A stretch of 64,000 nucleotides of DNA, from assembly GCA_009780435.1 (NCBI GenBank), contig WRAB01000006.1, positions 1 to 64,000 of the forward strand, in the 5' to 3' direction. The DNA comes from Oscillospiraceae bacterium (GTDB lineage: Bacteria; Bacillota; Clostridia; Oscillospirales; Oscillospiraceae). Positions 43,580-52,419 of this stretch are shown piece by piece (the first letter of the stretch is position 1; each line of letters begins with the position of its first letter). The notes under the pieces are model-generated. The model did not search any database and was not told the DNA's origin. It saw only the letters and a program-made list of their open reading frames with translations. A program made the position numbers and the translations under genes.

Positions 43580-44258
43580 AATCGTATCGGCCATTGAAGG
43601 GATTCTGTTCGCATCGGGTGAGCCGGTACCCGTCAGCCGGTTGACAAATATCTTAGAACTGGACGACGGGGCGGTGGAATACGCCCTGCGGAAGTTGGAG
43701 AGCCACTACAACGAGGGCAACCGGGGGATTCGATTATTGCGCATAGAGGACAGCGTCCAACTCTGCTCCGCCCCGGAATACGCCGAGGTGATCCGCCAGA
43801 TTTTGGAGAAGCGGCGCACCCCCCAGTTGAGCCCTACAGCGTTGGAGGTCTTGGCCATCGTGGCCTACTTCCAGCCCGTGACACGGGCTTATGTGGAGAG
43901 CGTCCGCGGCGTGGATTCCAGCTACACCGTGGCGACCCTCCAGAGCAGGGGGTTAATCGAACCCTGTGGCCAACTCCAAGTGCCGGGGAGACCTACCCTG
44001 TTTCAGACGACAAAAGCGTTCCTCCGGGCCTTTGGCGTGACCCGTCTGGACGAGCTGCCCATCCTGCCGGAAGTAGAAGACGACAGCGAAGCCCACGCAC
44101 AGTTAAAATCCGCCATCGAAGCACTGCAAGAAGAACAGGCGACGGCGGAGGCGCAGGAGGAACTGGAAATCGGCGCAGAGAACGGCGCGCTTGACGTGCC
44201 GGATGTGCTTGGCGCCGACGGTGAACCGAACTCGCCCGGCCTATTGGAACCCTTATGA
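43566..44258 (+). CDS. scpB: Segregation and condensation protein B
   Basis: Dimeric winged-helix partner of ScpA. From TTG 43566 (GGAGG nine bases upstream) 230 residues: IHEIVSAIEGILFASGEPV and ALEVLAIVAYFQPVTRAYVESVRGVDSSYTV are hallmark blocks; the C-terminal region (from about 175) is an acidic variable tail rich in Glu/Ala. Overlaps scpA. Confidence 0.95.
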   Translation: MEIHEIVSAIEGILFASGEPVPVSRLTNILELDDGAVEYALRKLESHYNEGNRGIRLLRIEDSVQLCSAPEYAEVIRQILEKRRTPQLSPTALEVLAIVAYFQPVTRAYVESVRGVDSSYTVATLQSRGLIEPCGQLQVPGRPTLFQTTKAFLRAFGVTRLDELPILPEVEDDSEAHAQLKSAIEALQEEQATAEAQEELEIGAENGALDVPDVLGADGEPNSPGLLEPL

Positions 44259-44323
44259 AAAAAGCAGTTTTCCTGAAACTGACTAGTGGTGCGCCGAGGG
44301 CGTCGTGTTTCCACGTATAACAC

Positions 44324-44346
44324 GGGCGCACAATGTGCGCCCCTAC
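44324..44346. repeat. REP-like repeat (reverse orientation)
   Basis: GGGCGCACAATGTGCGCCC followed by CTAC, between scpB and the DUF2953 gene; a degenerate half unit (GCAGGGGCGAACGATC) follows at about 44363. Confidence 0.65.
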
Positions 44347-44397
44347 GAAAAACATTGCCCTTGCAGGGGCGAACGATCACAAAGGAGGGGGAAGAAC

Positions 44398-45018
44398 ATG
44401 ACAACCGTCGCAATTATCTTCGGGATACTATTCGTGCTATTGTGTCTCCGGCTCTCCCTTGTAGTGCGGTATGATGCGGCGGGATTTTTGGTGCAGGCCC
44501 GAATCGGGCCCGCCCGGGTGACGGTGTATCCGACACGGGAGAAGAGCGAGGCCCAGAAAGAGAAAGATAAGGCCAAAAAAGCGGAGAGAAAGCGGAAAAA
44601 GCAAGAGCAGAAAGAGAAAGAAAAGGACAAACCGGTAGAAAAGGGCGGCTCTGTAGAGAAGTTAAAAGCGGGCCTCTCTATTGTGGGACCGATCTTGCGA
44701 CAAGTCCGCAGGCGGCTTGTGATCCGAGAACTCCGGCTCCACTATACGGCGGCAATGCCGGACGCCGCCATGACGGCTCTGGCCTATGGGGGCGCACATG
44801 CCGCTGTGGGTACGCTTTTGCCCATGATCCGGCATAATTTCACCGTGAAGAAGCAAGATATCCAAATCCATGCCGATTTTGAGCGCACAGAGAATTTAGT
44901 CGTTCTCCGGGCGCAGGTGTCCATCTCCATTTGGGGCGCATTGTGTCTCGGTTTGTTTGCCGTTTGGAAGGTACTACAGAGCGGTTTATTGACGAAAAAG
45001 AAAGTGAAAGCTTCGTGA
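44398..45018 (+). CDS. DUF2953 membrane-associated protein
   Basis: A 206-residue protein with one N-terminal helix (3-21), a very Lys/Glu-rich segment (about 45-82), a conserved soluble part (REL-RLHYTAAMPDAAMTALAYGG, about 112-133) and a C-terminal hydrophobic stretch. This is the DUF2953 family, regularly placed before ytfJ in sporulating clostridia; function unknown. AGGAGG upstream of ATG 44398. Confidence 0.88.
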   Translation: MTTVAIIFGILFVLLCLRLSLVVRYDAAGFLVQARIGPARVTVYPTREKSEAQKEKDKAKKAERKRKKQEQKEKEKDKPVEKGGSVEKLKAGLSIVGPILRQVRRRLVIRELRLHYTAAMPDAAMTALAYGGAHAAVGTLLPMIRHNFTVKKQDIQIHADFERTENLVVLRAQVSISIWGALCLGLFAVWKVLQSGLLTKKKVKAS

Positions 45019-45038
45019 AATTTGAAAGGAGAACTAGT

Positions 45039-45413
45039 ATGGACAAGCATCCCATTGGCAATTTTGCCGACAGCATCGTAGCGAAAATCCGCGAAATGAT
45101 CGACGTGAACACGATCATCGGAGAGCCAATCTCCACCCCGGACGGGATTACAGTGATCCCGGTGAGCAAAGTCAGTTTCGGCGTCGTCTCCGGCGGGGCG
45201 GACTTTACAAAGGCCGAGGCGAGGAATCAAAATTTCGGCTGTGGCGCCGGTACGGGCGTGACCATCAACCCCGTGGCGTTTCTCGTGGTCAAAGACGGCA
45301 ACGTCCGGCTGATCAATGTCAACGCACCTCCCAACTCGACCCTAGATCGGGTGGTAGACATGGTGCCGGAGGTCATGGATAAGATCTCCGAATGGACGGG
45401 CAAAGACGAATAG
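45039..45413 (+). CDS. ytfJ: GerW/YtfJ family sporulation protein
   Basis: A 124-residue protein with the YtfJ/GerW core: IGEPISTPDGITVIPVSKVSFGVVSGG, FGCGAGTGVTINPVAFLVV and a C-terminal helix. GerW is needed for spore germination in Bacillus; homologues accompany DUF2953 and dacF. AAAGGAG before ATG 45039. It suggests that the host, or its ancestor, sporulates. Confidence 0.92.
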   Translation: MDKHPIGNFADSIVAKIREMIDVNTIIGEPISTPDGITVIPVSKVSFGVVSGGADFTKAEARNQNFGCGAGTGVTINPVAFLVVKDGNVRLINVNAPPNSTLDRVVDMVPEVMDKISEWTGKDE

Positions 45414-45450
45414 CCCAGCGGATTTGCGCTCATAATAAGCACTGCTAGGG

Positions 45451-45524
45451 CAATTAACAAGGAACAGATAACAATTAACAATTGGCGCATCCATTGTTAT
45501 CTGTTATCTGTTAATTGTTAATTG
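45451..45524. repeat. AT-rich inverted repeat (TGTTATCTGTTA type)
   Basis: Two arms of about 33 bases (CAATTAACA... and ...TGTTAATTG) related by inversion and each built from shorter AACAGATAACA/TTAATTGTTA words. A fragment CATTGTTATCTGTTA recurs at about 62767 before murG. Confidence 0.6.
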
Positions 45525-45543
45525 AAACCAGGTGGTGCTTATT

Positions 45544-46659
45544 TTGAAGAAACTCTGTTCGATCTTATGTTGCATACATGTAATTTTGACCCTATTTGTC
45601 CCGACGGCTGACGCCGCGGATGCGCCGGGGGTGTCGGCGAAGAGTTATACACTTTTAGAACCCGCCACCGGTATCGTGCTGGCGGAGCGAGACGCCCATG
45701 TCCAAATGCCCGTGGCGAGTTTGACCAAGATTATGACCGCCGCCGTGGCGCTGGAGCACAGTGATATGGACGAACCCGTGGAAATCCTGCCCGAACACAC
45801 GGGGATTGAGGGCTCGTCTATGTATCTGCGTGCGGGAGAGACCTTAACTGTAGGGGAACTTTTATACGGTCTCATGCTGGCCTCCGGCAACGATGCGGCG
45901 GTGGCCCTGGCATATCATGTGGCGGGGGGGATCGTAGAATTTGCCGACTTGATGAACGAAAAGGCGGCGGCCCTCGGCATGGAGAACTCGAGTTTTGCAA
46001 ACCCCCACGGCCTGGACGCCGAGGGACACTACTCCACGGCCTATGACATGGCGATTCTCGCCGCATGGGCCATGGAATCGGAGCAGTTCGCCCAGATCGT
46101 GGGTGCTCGGAACGCGCAAGCGGCGGGGCGATCTCTGGTCAACCACAACAAGCTGCTCTGGCGGTATGAGGGGGCGCTGGGGGTCAAGACGGGCTTTACG
46201 AAAAAAGCGGGTAGAGGGCTTGTCTCCTGCGCCCAGCGGGAGGGAACCCGGTTCATTTGTGTCACCCTCTCCGCCCCAGACGACTGGGACGACCACGCCG
46301 CCCTCTTGAATTGGGGGTTCTCCAACTACCGCACTCACAAGGTGATTGCCCAGGGCGATGCGGTTGCAATGATCCCTCTCATCTCCGGCACGACGGAGAT
46401 CGTGACCCTTGTGGCGGAAACAGACGTGACGCTTTTGACAAAGGCCGAGGATTCCTGCCACGTAGGGATTGAGACACCTGCCTTCGTCTATGCCCCCATC
46501 CGTGCCGGGGAGCCGGGCGGTACGCTCTACGTGGAGATCGGCGGTGAACGGGTGCAAGAGATACGCCTGCTGTACGGCGAGACGATCCCCCAGGACGAGG
46601 CCATGCGCCTGGGTCTCTGGGAGCAAATCCGCCGCTCATTCGAGATGGCATTTCGATAG
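45544..46659 (+). CDS. dacF: D-alanyl-D-alanine carboxypeptidase (DacF/PBP5-type)
   Basis: Exported low-molecular-weight PBP that trims the terminal D-Ala of peptidoglycan stems. From TTG 45544 (AGGTGGT seven bases before) 371 residues: signal peptide ending ADA (about 25), S59-L-T-K62, S114-G-N116, K215-T-G217, then a C-terminal beta domain and an amphipathic tail (EQIRRSFEMAFR). An upstream GTG (45532) is possible. Next to ytfJ as in other spore formers. Confidence 0.92.
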   Translation: MKKLCSILCCIHVILTLFVPTADAADAPGVSAKSYTLLEPATGIVLAERDAHVQMPVASLTKIMTAAVALEHSDMDEPVEILPEHTGIEGSSMYLRAGETLTVGELLYGLMLASGNDAAVALAYHVAGGIVEFADLMNEKAAALGMENSSFANPHGLDAEGHYSTAYDMAILAAWAMESEQFAQIVGARNAQAAGRSLVNHNKLLWRYEGALGVKTGFTKKAGRGLVSCAQREGTRFICVTLSAPDDWDDHAALLNWGFSNYRTHKVIAQGDAVAMIPLISGTTEIVTLVAETDVTLLTKAEDSCHVGIETPAFVYAPIRAGEPGGTLYVEIGGERVQEIRLLYGETIPQDEAMRLGLWEQIRRSFEMAFR

Positions 46660-46670
46660 GGGTGAGAGTT

Positions 46671-47384
46671 GTGGAGCGATTACAAAAGATATTGAGTGCA
46701 AGAGGGGTCGCCTCCCGCAGAGATGCGGAGGGCCTCATCACAGCGGGCCGGGTGACTGTGGACGGGATTCCCGCCGTCCTGGGCCAGCGGGCCGATCCCT
46801 TTGCACAGGTTATCTGCGTGGACGGCAAAGCCCTATCCGCTCCCTTGGAGGAGCGGACGTACATGATGCTCAACAAACCCGTGGGCTACTTGACCACTGT
46901 CCGGGATGACCGGGGGCGCAAGACTGTGATGGAACTCCTGGGAGCGTGCGCGCAAGGCCTCTGGCCCGTGGGGCGACTGGATCGCAACAGCGAAGGGCTT
47001 TTGCTCCTCACTGACGACGGGGAAGTGACCCGCCGGCTCACCCATCCATCCTACGGCGTGGAGAAGATATACCGGGTCTGGGTCAGCGGCGGAGACTTGG
47101 AGCAAAGTGCAACGGAGATGGGGGCGCCGCTGGTGATTGACGGGCGCCCCATCCAGCGGGCCCGTGTGCGCCTCATCCGTACATACGGCGCCGACGGCGG
47201 TATCTTGGAAGTGGGAATCCGGGAGGGCAGGAATCGGCAAGTCCGCAAAATGTGTGATCTCTGCGGCCTGACTGTCCGCCGCCTGATGCGTGTGGGGGAG
47301 GGACAACTCCAGTTGGGGGACCTCAAAATCGGTGCATGGCGGCCTCTAACAACTGAAGAAATTGCATATCTAAAGAAAATTTAG
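46671..47384 (+). CDS. rluB: 23S rRNA pseudouridine synthase RluB-like
   Basis: A 237-residue protein: N-terminal S4 domain (RLQKILSARGVASRRDAEGLI), then the RsuA/RluB/E/F catalytic core with the aspartate in GRLDRNSEGLLLLTDDG (about 100-116), KIYRVWV and EGRNRQVRKM. Forms pseudouridine in 23S rRNA (or 16S for RsuA; size and S4 type favour RluB). GTG start 46671 chosen; an earlier GTG 46662 is possible. Ends the scp-dacF group. Confidence 0.92.
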   Translation: MERLQKILSARGVASRRDAEGLITAGRVTVDGIPAVLGQRADPFAQVICVDGKALSAPLEERTYMMLNKPVGYLTTVRDDRGRKTVMELLGACAQGLWPVGRLDRNSEGLLLLTDDGEVTRRLTHPSYGVEKIYRVWVSGGDLEQSATEMGAPLVIDGRPIQRARVRLIRTYGADGGILEVGIREGRNRQVRKMCDLCGLTVRRLMRVGEGQLQLGDLKIGAWRPLTTEEIAYLKKI

Positions 47385-47416
47385 CAAGTTTGACGAGGTT
47401 TTCTTTTATTTTTATC

Positions 47417-47445
47417 TTGCATTAATCTGCGAAAAAGCATAAAAT
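47417..47445 (+). promoter_or_regulatory. Promoter of the MurR/RpiR regulator gene
   Basis: TTGCAT (47417-47422), 17-base spacer, TAAAAT (47440-47445), about 70 bases before the start. Confidence 0.6.
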
Positions 47446-47517
47446 GTAGATTGTTTGCAAAAACGATCCCAGCGGCTTGCATTTGAGAGCGGCGCGATTT
47501 GAGGGGGCGAGACGAGA

Positions 47518-48387
47518 ATGGATAAAGATATTTTATCAGTCATTGAGCGACAGGAGAAGACAAAACGGTTCTCCAAGGGCCAGCGGCGTATTGCGCACTA
47601 TATTTTGGAGAACTATGATAAGGCCGCCTTTATGAATGCGGTGAAACTGGGCCAGACGGTGGGTGTCAGCGAATCCACCGTAGTTCGCTTTGCCTCCATG
47701 CTGGGCTATGATGGCTATCCGGGGATGCGCCGTGCGCTCCAGGAGATGATCCGCAACCGGCTCACGTCCGTACAGCGCATTGAGGTGGCCAAGGATATCA
47801 TGGACAGCCAGGACATTTTGACCACTGTCCTCACCAGCGATATGGATAAGATTCGTCTGACGCTAGAAGAGCTGGACAGAGACGCCTTTGACCATGCGGT
47901 GAACGCGCTCCTGACAGCAAAGCGGATTTATATCCTGGGCCTGCGGGCGGCATCGCCCCTATCCAGCTTCATGGGGTTTTATTTGAACTTGACGGCGGAG
48001 AACGTGCGCCTTGTCAGCGATACATACGTCAACGAGGTATTCGAGCAGATGTTGAACATCGGGCCGGGGGACGTGCTCTTCTCCATCAGCTTCCCCCGCT
48101 ACTCCCGCCGGACGGTGAAGGCCACCCGCTACGCCAGAGACCGGGGGGCGACCACCATCGCCCTGACAGATCAATTGGCCTCACCCATCGCGGAAAATGC
48201 CGATATCAAGCTGTTCGCAAAGAGTGACATGGTATCTTTTTTGGATTCCCAGGTGGCCCCGCTAAGCGTACTCAACGCCCTCCTCGTGGCCATGAGCCTC
48301 AAGACGGAGCAGAAGATTTCCGATACGTTTGAGCGATTGGAGCAGATATGGGCGGAGTATGACGTGTTCGAGAAGACGGAGAGATAG
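47518..48387 (+). CDS. MurR/RpiR family transcriptional regulator
   Basis: A 289-residue regulator: N-terminal HTH_6 domain (GQRRIAHYILENYDKAAFM, GVSESTVVRFASMLGYDGYPG; about 20-75) and a C-terminal SIS sugar-phosphate-binding domain (RIYILGLRAASPLSSFM, GDVLFSISFPRYSRRTVKATRYA). The ligand is unknown; no sugar-metabolism genes are adjacent, so its target lies elsewhere. Followed by the 39-bp repeat array. Confidence 0.92.
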   Translation: MDKDILSVIERQEKTKRFSKGQRRIAHYILENYDKAAFMNAVKLGQTVGVSESTVVRFASMLGYDGYPGMRRALQEMIRNRLTSVQRIEVAKDIMDSQDILTTVLTSDMDKIRLTLEELDRDAFDHAVNALLTAKRIYILGLRAASPLSSFMGFYLNLTAENVRLVSDTYVNEVFEQMLNIGPGDVLFSISFPRYSRRTVKATRYARDRGATTIALTDQLASPIAENADIKLFAKSDMVSFLDSQVAPLSVLNALLVAMSLKTEQKISDTFERLEQIWAEYDVFEKTER

Positions 48388-48400
48388 TGGGATTCCCGTT

Positions 48401-48544
48401 GTAGGGGCGAACAGTGTTCGCCCGCAGCTATGCAGCGAGCCACGGGCGAACAGTGTTCGCCCGCAGCTATGCAGCGAGCCACGGGCGAACAGTGTTCGCC
48501 CGCAGCTATGCAGCAAATCACGGGCGAACACTGTTCGCCCCTAC
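48401..48544. repeat. Array of four palindromes with a 39-bp period
   Basis: GGGCGAACAGTGTTCGCCC occurs at 48405, 48444, 48483 and 48522, separated by a nearly identical 20-base spacer (GCAGCTATGCAGCGAGCCAC). The array opens with GTAG and closes with CTAC, the whole being an inverted pair; the last palindrome is the reverse complement form. It lies between the regulator and cmk. Confidence 0.9.
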
Positions 48545-48601
48545 AAGCTCTTTTCCTATGCACAGTTCCACAAGCAACCACAGAGAGGACACACGACAAC
48601 A

Positions 48602-49291
48602 ATGAATCACATCAGCATTGCATTAGACGGCCCGTCCGGGGCGGGAAAGAGCACTTTGGCGAGACTGCTCGCCGAACGGTTGGGCTTTTTATACGTGGAC
48701 ACGGGGGCCATCTACCGGGCCGTGGGACTGTATACGCACCAGAGGGGACAAGACCCCCAAGACGAGGCGGCTGTGGCGGCCCTTCTGCCGGAGATCGACC
48801 TCGCCCTCTGCCACGAGGACGGCATACAGCGCATGTTTTTGGGCGGTGCGGATGTCTCAAAGGCCATCCGGATGCCGGAGATGTCCTATTACGCCTCCCG
48901 GGTGTCTGTCCACCCGGCGGTGCGGACGTTTCTCCTGGAGATGCAAAAGGCTTTGGCCGCAAAGGAGAACGTGGTCATGGACGGGCGGGACATTGGCACC
49001 GTGGTTCTGCCGGATGCGAGCTTGAAAGTATATATCACTGCGACCCCGGAAAAGCGGGCAGAGCGACGGTATAAAGAGCTTGTCGAAAAAGGGGTCGCCG
49101 ACAGTTTTGACCAAGTGCTCGCCGACATTGTGGCAAGAGATACCCTGGACAAAAACCGGGCCGTATCTCCCTTGCGCCCGGCTGACGATGCGGTGATTTT
49201 GGACACCACGGAACTGGATTTGAACCAGAGCTTAGAGGCCCTGATCAAACTGGCCCGGGAGCGGCTCGGTTTGGGAGGAGATTCGGCGTGA
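48602..49291 (+). CDS. cmk: Cytidylate kinase
   Basis: Phosphorylates (d)CMP with ATP. 229 residues: P-loop GPSGAGKST (10-18), CMP-binding YVDTGAIYRAVG, DGRDIGTVVLPDA and RPADDAVILDTT. Ribosome site weak (AGAGGA, 14 bases) and placed right after the repeat array. First of the cmk-plsC-ispH group, overlapped by the next gene by 4 bases. Confidence 0.95.
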   Translation: MNHISIALDGPSGAGKSTLARLLAERLGFLYVDTGAIYRAVGLYTHQRGQDPQDEAAVAALLPEIDLALCHEDGIQRMFLGGADVSKAIRMPEMSYYASRVSVHPAVRTFLLEMQKALAAKENVVMDGRDIGTVVLPDASLKVYITATPEKRAERRYKELVEKGVADSFDQVLADIVARDTLDKNRAVSPLRPADDAVILDTTELDLNQSLEALIKLARERLGLGGDSA

Positions 49292-49878
49292 GGAGCATGT
49301 ATCGATTTTTTTGGGTTTTTACTTGGCCATTTATATCTCTGTTTTATCCCCGAAAAACCGTTGGCAGGGGAAATATACCGGAGGGGCCAGCTTTAATGTG
49401 CGGGAACCACTCCTCCGGATTTGACCCGTTTTTAATGGCATATAGCGCGGGATGGCGGATTCAGATCCGCTTTATGGCCAAGGCGGAACTCTTTCGTATC
49501 CCTGTCGTTGCGCCCCTCTTGCGGAGCATTGGGACGTTTCCCGTCGACCGGGCGGGGGGAGCCGGTGCCATCAAAGAGGCCATGAAACACCTGAAGGCCG
49601 GCGAAAAGGTCGGTATCTTCCCCGAGGGGGCGCGGATCGCCACGGAGGAGGAGAGCGAGGCCAAAATTGGTGCTGTCCGATTGGCCGCCAAGATGGGTGT
49701 CCCCGTTGTGCCGGTATATATACCGCGCCAAAAGCCAATGTTTCGTCGGCAGCGTATTGTGTTTGGGGAACCCTATATGATAGAAGTTGACAGGAAAACG
49801 GCGACATCCACCGATTACGAGACATTAGCGGAACAAATGATGGAGAAGATTCATCGATTGGGTGATAAGGTCTCATGA
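49288..49878 (+). CDS. plsC: 1-acyl-sn-glycerol-3-phosphate acyltransferase
   Basis: A 196-residue membrane-associated acyltransferase: catalytic NHSSGFDP (H-x4-D, about 32-39), a hydrophobic N-terminus, FPEGAR (about 111-116) for substrate binding, and VPVYIPRQKPMFRRQRIVFG. Makes phosphatidic acid. GTG start; overlaps both neighbours, so it is translationally coupled in the cmk operon. Confidence 0.93.
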   Translation: MRSMYRFFWVFTWPFISLFYPRKTVGRGNIPEGPALMCGNHSSGFDPFLMAYSAGWRIQIRFMAKAELFRIPVVAPLLRSIGTFPVDRAGGAGAIKEAMKHLKAGEKVGIFPEGARIATEEESEAKIGAVRLAAKMGVPVVPVYIPRQKPMFRRQRIVFGEPYMIEVDRKTATSTDYETLAEQMMEKIHRLGDKVS

Positions 49879-52238
49879 AACAGGTTATACTAGGCAAGAC
49901 CGCGGGATTTTGCTTCGGTGTGCGCCGGGCGGTAGAGTTGGCGGAGGAGACGGCTAACTCTGTCGGGGCGTGTGCGACATTGGGACCCATCATCCACAAC
50001 CGCCACGTGGTAGAACACTTGGAACGTCTGGGTGTCTCGATCATCCAAACACCGGAGGAGGCCGTCCACGGTTCCAAGGTCATTATCCGCAGTCACGGCG
50101 TTGGGCGAGAGACGCTTGAAGCCCTGGCGAGACAGGGGGTCGAGGTCATTGACGCCACCTGCCCCGATGTGAAAAAAATTCACCACATCATTGAGGCCGC
50201 CCATCAGGCGGGCAGGCAAGTGGTGATCGTGGGAGAGCGGAATCACCCGGAAGTGGTGGCCGCTGCCAATTGGTGTAAAGACTCGTTTATAGTGGAAACG
50301 GCCCAAGATTTGGAAGCGTGGATTCTCGACGGAGATCGACAGGAAACACCGCTCTCGGTGGTCTTTCAGACCACCGGTGACCGGGAAAATATGGAGTGTT
50401 GCCGAAAAATTCTAAAAAAATGGTGTACAAGCGCCGAATTCTTTGATACAATATGCAGTGCCACGTCAAAACGGCAAGAGGAGGCGGCACGCCTGGCCTC
50501 CTTTTGTGATGCAATGGTTGTGATCGGCGGGAAAAACAGTGCCAACAGCCAGCGTCTTGCTGAGATTTGTCAGCGCTATGGTACCCGTGTATATTTCATC
50601 GAAGATGTGGGCGGGTTCCAGCCAGGCATATTTGACGAATTTGATACCGTTGGTATCATTGCCGGCGCATCAACGCCGGCATGGATAATAAAGGAGGTCT
50701 ACCAGACGATGCGTGACGAAATAGTAACCAACACGGAAGAGGCCCTGCCGACAACTCCGGCGGAAACTCAGGAGGAGGCTGTACCCCAGCCCGCTCCAGA
50801 GGTCGTCGAGGAGATTATTGCAGAAGAAAGTTCCGTAGCGGCGGCGGCCCCGGAGCTGGCAGAGTCCGCCGAGTCCACAGAAGAGGAAACCGCTGTGGAG
50901 GACGAGTCCTTTGAGGCGATGTTGGAAAAATCCATTAAAACCCTACATACGGGTGAGAAAGTCGTGGCTATCGTTGCAGCGATCACACCCACAGAGATAT
51001 CTGTGGAACTTGGGACAAAGCACTCCGGCTATATTCCCATTGATGAACTGACAGACGACCCCGATGTGAACATCGAGGATCTGATTCAAGTCGGCGGCGA
51101 GGTCGAGGCCTATGTGATGCGGGTCAACGACGTCGAAGGCACAGTGATGCTGTCGAAAAAACGCCTCGATACAGTGAAATATTGGGACGAGATCGATCAG
51201 GCTCGGGACAAGCGGATTGTGGTAGAAGGAGTTATCACGGAGGAGAACAAGGGTGGCTTAGTGGCGAAAGTCAAAGGCGTCCGGGTCTTTATTCCGGCTT
51301 CCCAAACCGGTGTTCCCAAGGACGAGCCCATGGGCCATCTGCTCCGCCAAAAGGTAAAACTCCGCATCACCGAGGTAAACCAGTCCCGTCGACGTGTTGT
51401 GGGTTCGATCCGCTTGGCGTCCGGTGAAGAGAGACGGGAAATGGCCGAGAAGACCTGGGGCGAGATCGAAGTTGGCAAGCGCTATACCGGCAAGGTCAAG
51501 AGCCTCACCTCTTACGGCGCTTTTGTCGATATCGGCGGCGTAGACGGTATGGTACACGTGTCCGAGTTGTCTTGGAGCAGAATCAAGAGTCCGGCAGATG
51601 TGGTAAAAGTCGGCGATGAGATTGAAGTATATATCCTCTCCTTTGATAAAGAAAAGGGTAAAATCTCCCTGGGCCACAAAGACCCTGCCCTCAATCCGTG
51701 GCAGATGTTCACGGAACAGTATGAAAAGGGCAGCGTGGCCAAGGTGCGCATCGTCAAGCTGATGCCTTTCGGCGCGTTCGCCGAGATCGTCCCCGGTGTG
51801 GACGGCCTGATCCACATCTCCCAGATCGCTGACCGCAGAATTGGTCGCCCCAACGAGTTTCTGACCGAGGGCCAGGAGATCGACGTCCAGATCATCGATA
51901 TCGACTACGATAAGAAAAACGTCTCCCTGAGCATCCGCGCCCTGGTGGAAGAACCCAAGGAAGCCCCACCGGCAGACGAGTTTGAAGAATCGACTGGTGG
52001 AGAAGACGCCGTCGTCTACGACACTGACGTGAACAAGCCGGTCTACGACGACGAGGAAGTCGCTGAAGAGATCGGGGAAGAGGTCACCGAGGAGATCGCG
52101 GAAGAGGTCGTCGAAGAAGCGACGGAAGAAGTTGTCGAAGCGGCGATTGAAGAGACCGCTGAAGAAGTGCCTGCGGAAGTTGTCGAAGCGGCGGCAGTAG
52201 AGACGCCTGGAGACGCCATCGAAGAAATAGAGTCATAG
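49875..52238 (+). CDS. ispH: Fusion of 4-hydroxy-3-methylbut-2-enyl diphosphate reductase (IspH) and ribosomal protein S1
   Basis: A 787-residue two-part protein. 1-283: IspH, the [4Fe-4S] enzyme making IPP/DMAPP; cluster cysteines C13 (GFCFG), C96 (DATCPD), C194 (TICSATS). About 285-345: acidic linker. About 355-690: four S1 (OB) domains typical of RpsA, giving mRNA binding on the ribosome (VKSLTSYGAFVDIGGVDG and VKLMPFGAFAEIVPGVDG are the clearest). About 695-787: an acidic, Glu/Val-rich repeat tail. This fusion is known in clostridia (family knowledge). Follows plsC with overlap; ended by a terminator. Confidence 0.95.
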   Translation: MKQVILGKTAGFCFGVRRAVELAEETANSVGACATLGPIIHNRHVVEHLERLGVSIIQTPEEAVHGSKVIIRSHGVGRETLEALARQGVEVIDATCPDVKKIHHIIEAAHQAGRQVVIVGERNHPEVVAAANWCKDSFIVETAQDLEAWILDGDRQETPLSVVFQTTGDRENMECCRKILKKWCTSAEFFDTICSATSKRQEEAARLASFCDAMVVIGGKNSANSQRLAEICQRYGTRVYFIEDVGGFQPGIFDEFDTVGIIAGASTPAWIIKEVYQTMRDEIVTNTEEALPTTPAETQEEAVPQPAPEVVEEIIAEESSVAAAAPELAESAESTEEETAVEDESFEAMLEKSIKTLHTGEKVVAIVAAITPTEISVELGTKHSGYIPIDELTDDPDVNIEDLIQVGGEVEAYVMRVNDVEGTVMLSKKRLDTVKYWDEIDQARDKRIVVEGVITEENKGGLVAKVKGVRVFIPASQTGVPKDEPMGHLLRQKVKLRITEVNQSRRRVVGSIRLASGEERREMAEKTWGEIEVGKRYTGKVKSLTSYGAFVDIGGVDGMVHVSELSWSRIKSPADVVKVGDEIEVYILSFDKEKGKISLGHKDPALNPWQMFTEQYEKGSVAKVRIVKLMPFGAFAEIVPGVDGLIHISQIADRRIGRPNEFLTEGQEIDVQIIDIDYDKKNVSLSIRALVEEPKEAPPADEFEESTGGEDAVVYDTDVNKPVYDDEEVAEEIGEEVTEEIAEEVVEEATEEVVEAAIEETAEEVPAEVVEAAAVETPGDAIEEIES

Positions 52239-52258
52239 GCCTTTAAAAAAACAAAATC

Positions 52259-52294
52259 GAGCCGCATGGCATACGCTGTGCGGCTCTCGTTTTT
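52259..52294 (+). terminator. Intrinsic terminator after the ispH fusion
   Basis: GAGCCGCA (52259-52266) with TGCGGCTC (52279-52286), then TCGTTTTTA. Confidence 0.8.
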
Positions 52295-52322
52295 AGGGAT
52301 TCGATACGATACGAAAAATATG

Positions 52323-52351
52323 TTGCTAAACACCGGTAAATCGTGTATAAT
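52323..52351 (+). promoter_or_regulatory. Promoter of the carD-ispD-ispF operon
   Basis: TTGCTA (52323-52328), 17-base spacer, TATAAT (52346-52351). Confidence 0.75.
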
Positions 52352-52419
52352 AACCTAGTAAGAGTGGGCGCAGTTTTCAGAGCTTGAAAAAGCGCCGGAG
52401 AAGGTAGTGTGAGCAATTG

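Noticed and set aside
48401-48544. Possible CRISPR array (regular 39-bp spacing)
   Set aside because: The 'spacers' are almost identical and the repeats are palindromes of 19 bp; no cas genes nearby. It is a REP-like array.
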